Shown here: in pieces, positions 57,444-64,000 of the stretch | Numbering within the stretch: position 1 is the first letter of the stretch | Layout: each line of letters opens with the position of its first letter | DNA from: Symsagittifera roscoffensis | Taxonomy: Eukaryota > Xenacoelomorpha > Acoela > Convolutidae | DNA length: 64,000 nt | Reading direction: 5' to 3' | NCBI RefSeq assembly: GCF_963678635.1 | Contig: NC_087066.1 | Coordinates: forward strand, 16,167,949-16,231,948 | Notes under the pieces: generated by a model | The model's input: the letters and a program-made list of their open reading frames with translations, nothing else | What the model was told of the DNA's origin: nothing | Database searches by the model: none | Translations under genes and position numbers: made by a program

Positions 57444-57737
57444 CTATAAAGTACACAAAAACTATTCTTTTTAATTATTTATTCAGTTATTTTTACAAAA
57501 AAATTGAAATACTAATGAGTTTTAAAGAATGAAAAAGTGGAACTGAACGGAATATTAGCTTTCTGTTTTTTTTGGCAGTTCAAATGCAAACTCGAGCTCC
57601 TTTTTGTTCAACAGAGCCTGTTGCTCAAGCGAGAGTCTGTTGGGTCATTCTCTAAATGTTTTGTTTTTTCCTCCATCAAATTAAAACTTGATTCTGAAAA
57701 ATTAATTTAGTTTTGAATGAAAAATTGATTGTTCTCT

Positions 57738-57824
57738 ACTTCTTTTTGGCAAATTCTTGATCTTGGACTTTGGCGATTGCAATTAATTCACTGTTTTTTT
57801 CAAACTCTTCCTTTTCGTTACCAT
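57738..57824 (-). CDS. Putative acidic exon b
   Basis: TTTTTTAG ends at 57825, followed by the open segment GNEKEEFEKNSELIAIAKVQ, DQEFAKKK and TAG. The charged, helix-prone composition is coding-like. It lies about 330 bases downstream of the 58152-58355 segment and 295 upstream of the 57349-57443 segment, spacing expected of short introns. The order of real exons is not proven. Confidence 0.35.
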
Positions 57825-58151
57825 CTAAAAAATTCAAATAAAATAATTACGGTAACAAAAAATGACAACAAACTTGTAATATCTAGTTTTAAAAGATAAA
57901 CGGCCAGATTTTTTTCGTTTTCGAAATAGGAATTGAAATTTTTTTCAAAAATTTTGAATGAATTTTCAAAAGAATCTAAGCTGCTTTAAAATAAAAAAAT
58001 TACTAAGAATATGATCAGTCTTAAGATAACTTAAAAAATTTTTCAAGTAAGAGATGTGTTAAAAAGAGATATTATTTTTCAAAACATTCTCACAAACTAC
58101 CCATTGTTAAATTCAGTCCGGTTCACAAATGGAACGTGCTCCATAAGGAGC

Positions 58152-58355
58152 TCAGTAGCTATCATTATACTCTAACCGTGAGTTATGTTCATCGTCCTCA
58201 AACCGGTCTTCTTCGTAAAAAACTTCCGCTTCCTCCTCATCGCTTTCTATGATGTTGATATTAAAACAATCAGTTGCATATTCGTAATGATTTTCATAAC
58301 GCAAGTCAATGTCTTGCACCCAATAATTGATATCAACAACAAAACCTTTATTTAT
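58152..58355 (-). CDS. Putative acidic exon c, abutting the LINE 3' end
   Basis: Open minus-strand segment INKGFVVDINYWVQDIDLR, YENHYEYATDCFNINIIES, DEEEAEVFYEEDRFEDDEH, NSRLEYNDSY-stop. It begins only a few bases after the 3' microsatellite of the LINE at 58363, with a stop just upstream, so the LINE seems to have inserted at or into the 5' border of this exon. The acidic, tyrosine-rich C-terminus and regular codon composition make it one of the better coding candidates on this strand. Function is unknown. Confidence 0.4.
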   Translation of the reverse strand: MNKGFVVDINYWVQDIDLRYENHYEYATDCFNINIIESDEEEAEVFYEEDRFEDDEHNSRLEYNDSY

Positions 58356-58432
58356 TCAAAAAATTCATTCATTCATTCATTCATTCATGGGTTTATTTTG
58401 ACACCCTTTCTAGACTCAAAGGTGTTCTGTTC

Positions 58433-58852
58433 TTAGTAGAAATATTGTCGAAACAGGCGGGTTTTCAACTTTTTCCTGAATAGCAATTCATCCGATTCTG
58501 ATTTAAGCTCCTGCGTCAGACTGTTCCATAACTTCGGTCCTGCAAACGTGAAACATCTCTTTCCAGATTTTGAACGCGCCATGGATAAACGTATGGTGGC
58601 ATTCCTTCTGTTGATCGAAAATCGTTGCCTTATCGATATTGCTATGTCATCAAAATATTGGGCTATTCTGTCGTCATGAAGTACTTTGTGGAGAAGAACT
58701 AGAGTCTTAAACTTAATACGCTGACAAACCGGCAGCCAATGCAGTTCATGTAGAAGGATCGTTGCCGACGTCTGCCGATGTGCCTGAAACACAAATCTGG
58801 CAGCGGCATCTTGTATTCGTTGTAATTTTTTAATCAATTTGTCCGGTAACAA
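58433..58852 (-). pseudogene. LINE ORF2 C-terminal domain
   Basis: Reads LPDKLIKKLQRIQDAAARFV, then HELHWLPVCQRIKFKTLVL, FAGPKLWNSL and a stop after RQYFY. The A-AR...LHWLPV-R--K--L pattern is the conserved region after the reverse transcriptase in CR1/L2-type LINEs. It includes the left part of repeat unit 1. Confidence 0.85.
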
Positions 58853-60939
58853 TCAAGCACGTTAATTATAATAGAGTGAACTTTCTCCTTGACACTGATA
58901 AAATCGTTTTCTTTGAAGTTTGCAGCAACATAGAATAAGGTATCATCTGCATAAGATTGATAAGATACGTTAAGTTTAAGAAACACATCACGAAGAGGAA
59001 AAACATAGATGCAAAATAAAAGGGGTCACAAGATCGACCCTTGGGGAACACCGTGTTCAATATTAACTTCGTCACAGTAATGTGTATCAATGAAAACTTT
59101 TTGGCGACGGTTACTAAGATACGATCTAAACCATATCAATATGTTATCAGAAAGACCAATATAATTTTTCAGGATTCCAATCAAATAATCATGTCTAAGG
59201 GTATCAAACGCACTAGATAAGTCAAGGCCAATCAATATCAGGTAATTATTCATATCCAATGCAGTTCATGTAGAAGGATCGTTGCCGACGTCTGCCGATG
59301 TGCCTGAAACACAAATCTGGCAGCGGCATCTTGTATTTGTTTTAATTTTTTAATCAATTTGTCCGGTAAACCCAAAAACAGCGAATTACAGTAATCCAGT
59401 CGCGATAAAGTAAGATTTTTCACAAGAATAACACGGTTATTAAAATCCAAATAGTAGCCAACGCTGTATAATTTCCGCAGGACGAAGTAACATGTCTGCG
59501 TTACTTTGTTTATATGGAGAACCGCATTCCAGTTTTTATCAATAGGTACACCTAATGATTTCAATTCATTCAACACCCTAACTTCATATGAGCCAACAAA
59601 AAACGATTTGAGGTCCAGTTTATGGTTTGGTTTTGCGAGTGAAATAATTTCAGTTTTGTCGGGGTTTACCACTAAACCAAGTTTTTTGTAACAATCAAGC
59701 ACGTTAATTATACTAGATTGAACTTTCTCCTTGACACTGATAAAATCGTTTTCTTTGAAGTTTGCAGCAACATAGAATAAGGTATCATCTGCATAAGATT
59801 GATAAGATACGTTAAGTTTAAGAAACACATCACGAAGAGGAAAAACATAGATGCAAAATAAAAGGGGTCACAAGATCGACCCTTGGGGAACACCGTGTTC
59901 AATATTAACTTCGTCACAGTAATGTGTATCAATGAAAACTTTTTGGCGACGGTTACTAAGATACGATCTAAACCATATCAATATGTTATCAGAAAGACCA
60001 ATATAATTTTTCAGGATTCCAATCAAATAATCATGTCTAAGGGTATCAAACGCACTAGATAAGTCAAGGCCAATCAATATCAGGTAATTATTCATATCCA
60101 ATGCAGTTCATGTAGAAGGATCGTTGCCGACGTCTGCCGATGTGCCTGAAACACAAATCTGGCAGCGGCATCTTGTATTTGTTTTAATTTTTTAATCAAT
60201 TTGTCCGGTAAACCCAAAAACAGCGAATTACAGTAATCCAGTCGCGATAAAATAAGATTTTTCACAAGAATAACACGGTTATTAAAATCCAAATAGTAGC
60301 CAACGCTGTATAATTTCCGCAGGACGAAGTAACATGTCTGCGTTACTTTGTTTATATGGAGAACCGCATTCCAGTTTTTATCAATAGGTACACCTAATGA
60401 TTTCAATTCATTCAACACCCTAACTTCATATGAGCCAACAAAAAACGATTTGAGGTCCAGTTTATGGTTTGGTTTTGCGAGTGAAATAATTTCAGTTTTG
60501 TCGGGGTTTACCACTAAACCAAGTTTTTTGTAACAATCAAGCACGTTAATTATAATAGATTGAACTTTCTCCTTGACACTGATAAAATCGTTTTCTTTGA
60601 AGTTTGCAGCAACATAGAATAAGGTATCATCTGCATAAGATTGATAAGATACGTTAAGTTTAAGAAACACATCACGAAGAGGAAAAACATAGATGCAAAA
60701 TAAAACGGGTCACAAGATCGACCCTTGGGGAACACCGTGTTCAATATTAACTTCGTCACAGTAATGAGAATCAATGAAAATTTTTTGGCGACGGTTACTA
60801 AGATACGATCTAAACCATTTCACTATGTTATCAGAAAGACCAATATAAATCTTCAGGATTCCAATCAAATAATCATGTCTAAGGGTATTAAACGCGCTAG
60901 ATAAGTCAAGGCCAATCAATATCAGGTAATTATTCATAT
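58738..60939. repeat. 842-bp tandem triplication inside the LINE
   Basis: Units are 58738-59255 (lacking 322 internal bases at GTCCGGTAA/CAATCAAGC), 59256-60097 and 60098-60939. CCAATGCAGTTCATGTAGAA begins each unit, and each earlier unit ends TTATTCATAT. Units 1 and 2 are identical over their last ~240 bases, while unit 3 differs there at about ten positions and runs on into the parental LINE. Confidence 0.9.
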
Positions 60940-61207
60940 CCAAAATTTTACATATATCAATAGATGTTTTCAACAATGCCGTTTCTGTCGAAGCTCCAAA
61001 TCTGTACGCAGATTGATTATTATCCAGGAGACCCGAAACCATAACATGTTCAACAAGCTGACTGTGTATAAGTTTTTCAAATAACTTCGAAAGAAACACA
61101 AGATTTGAAATTGGTCTGTACGATGAAAGCTGTTCCAGATCGAGATTTTCTTTCTTCAGAGTTGGAATTATCACTGCTTCGTTAAGTTCATCGGGGAACT
61201 TACCCAT
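60092..61207 (-). pseudogene. LINE reverse transcriptase domain
   Basis: From 61207 the frame shows SYRPISNL and KLFEKLIHSQL, then NQSAYRFGASTETALL, GLDLSSAFNTL and HGVPQGSIL, then a TGA at 60712-60710 where a glycine is usual. The same frame resumes with PVLFCIY, SYQSYADDTLFYVAANF and LGVPIDKNWN. YADD is the catalytic motif and is intact. The domain is complete apart from the stop. The same TGA is in all three 842-bp units. Confidence 0.9.
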
Positions 61208-61246
61208 TTCAATGTAAAGGTTTAAAATTTTCAGGATATGCGGTCC

Positions 61247-61955
61247 CTAGTAGCTCCATAACTTTTTCAAAATAACTGTTCGAATTAAATCATGAGGAGC
61301 AGTTGCATTTGACATTGATAGCACAGCCTGATGCAAATCTTCAAGTTTAATATAGCTGAAACTTTCCATGAAAACTACAGGTGTAGCCTTAAACGAATTT
61401 TCTAACATATCCATACTGAGAGTTTCAGTACACAATTTCGATACTTTACCAGCAAAATAATCATTAAAATTATTAGCTAAAGTAACTTTGCATTTATGAA
61501 AAGGAAGTACTGCTTCGGTTTTATTTCCTATAAGTTTATCAAGGGCTCTAAATTTCTTAGAATCGGTTTGAATAGCCTCTATTTTCTTCCGAAAAAATTC
61601 GCGTTTCTTAGCCGCAAAGCAGTTTCTCATTTCCCTATCAAACTCTTTAAAATCATCAAAAACTATTTTCTTTTTTCTATACATTCTTTCTAACTTACGT
61701 CGTATACGTTTCATAAAAATAAGTTCAGAATCGAAGAAATCACACTCCCGAATGAGTTTATTGCGCTTTTTGATAGGCGCCATGAAGTCCGTAATCGTTT
61801 CCACGGTTTGATTAAAAACAGTTAGCAAATTTGAATTATTCTGACAAATGCCAAGACCAACATTTAAATCCAAGGACGATTCTAGAGTGTCGCCAAATTC
61901 CGTTAAATTTACATTTTTCCAACTGCGATATGTAAGTAATTTCATCTTAGTTTGA
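61247..61955 (-). pseudogene. LINE ORF2 linker region
   Basis: Open to the TAG at 61249-61247 in the same frame as the reverse transcriptase. Contains KKRNKLIRECDFFDSEL, RKLERMYRKKK and KREFFRKKIEAIQ, the lysine/arginine-rich linker seen between endonuclease and RT in this LINE group, then APHDLIRTVILKKL. Confidence 0.75.
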
Positions 61956-62444
61956 ATGAAAAGAATCTGCACCTGAAAAGAATGAAAAGAATCTGCATCT
62001 GAATTTAATAAAGTGATGGTCTGACTTATCAAAAGGATAAACTGAAACGTCCTGTGGCTCGTTATTCTCGAATGATAAAACCAAGTCGAGAATGTTGCCT
62101 TTATTGTGCGTTGGTTCATGTACAGATTGGTACAAACCATATTCTTTCAATAAGTCTTCAAGTAGGAAGAATTTATTGTCCCTTTTATTAAAGTGAACGT
62201 TAAAATCACCGAAGCAAATAAAAGAAAGGCAGTTCGGTAGCAATTCAGAAAACAAATTACATAATTCAGTGATAAAAATGTTGAAGTTCGCCGAAGGAGG
62301 CCGATAAACTAGCATTAAGAGTCCATTAGAACCTAAATTATTTAAAGTGAATAAGGCTGCTTCTAAATAATCGAAGCAAATATGGCGAACTAAAGATATA
62401 CACAAAGACTGGTGGGCGATTAAAGCCAGTCCGCCACCACTTCG
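61955..62444 (-). pseudogene. LINE endonuclease domain, partial
   Basis: Reads RSGGGLALIAHQSLCIS, LVYRPPSANFN, CFGDFNVHF and KSDHHFIKF. YRPP, GDFN and SDH are the conserved APE-type endonuclease motifs. The N-terminal catalytic part is missing because of 5' truncation. The frame is lost at the 26-bp duplication. Confidence 0.85.
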
Positions 62445-62449
62445 CTACT

Positions 62450-63047
62450 GAGTGTAAATTAGCCGATTAAAGATTAGATTGAACTTGAAATTTTTTTAAT
62501 ATGAGGTAGAGAAAAGGTAAAACAGTTTTAACAGCAAGCTAGTTTGAGCAAAAACAAGTTTTTTTGTTGTATTTTTGGAAAAGTTTTGTTTTATTTATGT
62601 TTAGTATTTGTTTATTCACCTAAGAAAACCAGACGATTTCACTTCTCTATAGGGATGGAGATGATGATCTATTTCCCTAAGGTGGATTTGTCGTAGACTC
62701 TTTGTGATTAGCACATGGTTAGCCATCTGCAAAAGCAGACAATTTCGTTAATTTGTTGGAAACATGGGTAATTCCAGCTGGTCCCCAGTGCAACGGTCGA
62801 ACACGTATAATAAAGCTAAATTTCACTATCCCTCTTTGTTGTGAATTGCAGTATTTATCTTACCATTATAATTCATTGCAATTTGTTATAACTGGTACTG
62901 ACGTTATGACTTTGATGTACTCATTCTCTCCGTTGGAGAGAATGCTTGCTCACTTTTTGAAGTTTTAATTGTGAGATTAATTCAAACCTAACTAAGCATT
63001 TTATCTGTACGCTAGTAGAATTAGTTGTATTATAGAAACATTTTATC
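62450..63047 (+). other. Leader or LTR candidate upstream of gag
   Basis: ATAATAAAGC at 62807 is a polyadenylation-like signal and TGGTACTGACG near 62885 weakly resembles a primer-binding site. The matching 3' LTR would lie outside the window. Weak evidence. Confidence 0.25.
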
Positions 63048-64000
63048 ATGGCACTGTCAAACAGTAACGAATCCAACGTGAAAGACACACCTGCGTTTTG
63101 GCAAAACCAAACAATGGGCCCACCAATTCCTTGGGAAGAGTGGAGCGATTTTTTCCATTTTGCAGTGATACCAAAATAAAATACTTTACTGATACAGAAA
63201 AACTTCTGAACCCGATGAAAAAGATATTATCTACAACCATCATTTTTAGAAAAACCGCCGGATAGCGAAAAGGTAACACGATAAACCGCTCACATAGAGA
63301 GAAATCGCGACTTGAAAAACGAAGAAGCAGATAAGAAACGTCGATCAATCTGGTATTTAGCTCTCGGAAACAAAGAAAAAGGGATTTTCGACCAAAAATT
63401 TACACAAGTGAAAAATCTTCAAATCTCCTTCGAAGAGCTCTGGGACAGTTTGTTCGTAGCTTTTGCGAGGAAGACGAATGTTACATTTGAGAAACAAAAA
63501 CTTAAACAGAAAACAGACAGATAAAGCATCACTGGAACAATTTTGGGAAGTTTTTGTCGAAATGGCAAAGAAATGTGATATATCCGGAGGAGAAGACGAA
63601 TGGATGAGAGATATTTTTTTAGTAATTTGAAGAACTCGGACACCCAACGGAAATTTCTTTCGGAAACTCTCCCATCCCTAGAAGCCCTAAATGTGGCACT
63701 TATAGCTGAAAAAGGCATAACGAAATATACGAAAATGACAAATACTCTTAAGTCTGACGGATCATCTGTAAATAAACCTTTTAATGATTTTAAAGTAAAA
63801 AAAGAACCAGATTCAAATATTGAACGGAGTTACATTTGTATAAAACGCGGTGGCACGTTCTCCAAAGGCCCTTTGGCGGTGCAAAAGACACAACTCGTAC
63901 ATTATGTAAACACAGAGGAAATTTTATCAGACTTTGTAAACACCGCCGTAAAATGTAAATACAGTAGATAGTCAATTAGTACATAATACAGATGGTAATT
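63048..64000 (+). pseudogene. Ty3/gypsy-type Gag, broken, continues past window end
   Basis: The ATG at 63048 opens a frame with TPAFWQN and PIPWEEWSDFF, which stops near 63177. Later segments read RSIWYLALGNKEKGIFDQ, SFEELWDSLFVAFARK, SLEQFWEVFVEMAKKC and FLSETLPSLEAL. This W-E-W, LL-LG--G---F, L---F, F---L--LA--C order is that of Ty3/gypsy capsid proteins. At least two frameshifts (about 63520 and 63615) and stops are present. Near 63890-63950, in another frame, LCKHRGNFIRLC is a CCHC zinc knuckle that has lost its first Cys and its His. Description only. Confidence 0.7.

Larger units (their letters stand above)
58363..62444 (-). mobile_element. 5'-truncated CR1/L2-like LINE with internal triplication
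   Basis: On the minus strand the order is partial endonuclease, linker, reverse transcriptase and C-terminal domain, then a 3' end of (TGAA)n at 58388-58363. Truncation at about 62444 falls inside the endonuclease. The frame is broken by a 26-bp duplication (61955-62004) and TAG/TGA codons at 61247 and 60710. A 3' end in a short tandem repeat instead of poly-A is typical of the CR1/L2 group (established knowledge). The element also contains an 842-bp tandem repeat and cannot be active. Confidence 0.85.

Noticed and set aside
59506-60533. Repeated 61-codon plus-strand frames within the LINE
   Set aside because: They are antisense shadows of the reverse transcriptase, duplicated with the 842-bp unit.
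58866-60774. 74-codon minus-strand frames repeated three times
   Set aside because: Out-of-frame reading across the reverse-transcriptase stop region, not a separate protein.
63048-64000. A functional retroviral or LTR-element gag gene
   Set aside because: Several stops and frameshifts, and a damaged zinc knuckle, show that this copy is dead.

Overview
The window is AT-rich, intron-rich, transposon-dense DNA from an animal, most likely an invertebrate. The signs are spliced coding fragments with signal peptides, CR1/Jockey-like LINE fragments, a Ty3-type gag remnant, several MITE families and long satellite-like tracts. No bacterial operon, rRNA or confident tRNA gene is visible. The phylum cannot be fixed from the sequence. 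Two 200-base runs of N (8729-8928 and 30062-30261) are scaffold gaps.

The main gene content is a dispersed, partly pseudogenised family of small secreted proteins, assembled here by comparing separated open segments. Exon 1 encodes a signal peptide and a conserved DIVVNS...WSSLMF block with a C-x7-C pair. Exon 2 encodes a block with RPVY...HN...DGCC. Exon 3 looks like the end of a C-type-lectin-like domain (W...P...W...C...WICE). Copies lie at 3-795 (+, exons 2-3), 27165-25394 (-, exons 1-3, decayed), 31939-30262 (-, exons 1-2, running into a gap) and 48287-52770 (+, exons 1-3). The left edge (1 to about 4560) and about 51965-57170 are two copies of one segmental duplication carrying exons 2-3 and their downstream repeats. 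Other weaker coding candidates are a signal-peptide exon at 20191-20412 (+), a proline-rich terminal exon at 44299-44192 (-) and a set of acidic exons at 58355-57349 (-).

Layout. 1-4.6 kb: family copy, foldback elements and a ~130-bp minisatellite. 5.4-6.1 kb: a long hairpin and a Tc1-like MITE. 10.8-16.1 kb: three tandem, decayed copies of a LINE reverse-transcriptase region. 18.4-19.3 kb: a hAT-like MITE and a 545-bp ATT-rich microsatellite. 20-23.4 kb: secreted-protein exon and decayed repeats. 23.6-25.1 kb: ~85-bp degenerate satellite. 25.4-31.9 kb: two minus-strand family copies separated by an 8-bp-TSD MITE. 31-44 kb: a domain built from one non-autonomous Helentron/Helitron-like family, including a 1252-bp higher-order tandem repeat and a ~650-720-bp-arm inverted repeat. 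45-47.7 kb: more ~85-bp satellite with a GC-richer insert. 48.3-57.2 kb: second large family copy, a ~150-bp satellite in its intron, and a hAT-like MITE with a clear TSD. 58.4-62.4 kb: a 5'-truncated CR1-like LINE with an internal 842-bp tandem triplication. 63-64 kb: a broken Ty3-type gag.

The strongest leads are the lectin-like secreted family and the Helentron-like family. The latter has a 5' hairpin, asymmetric inverted repeats, a 3' hairpin and head-to-tail junctions, and it has built composite arrays carrying unexplained conserved ORF segments. All similarity statements come from reading the sequence by eye; no database search was possible.
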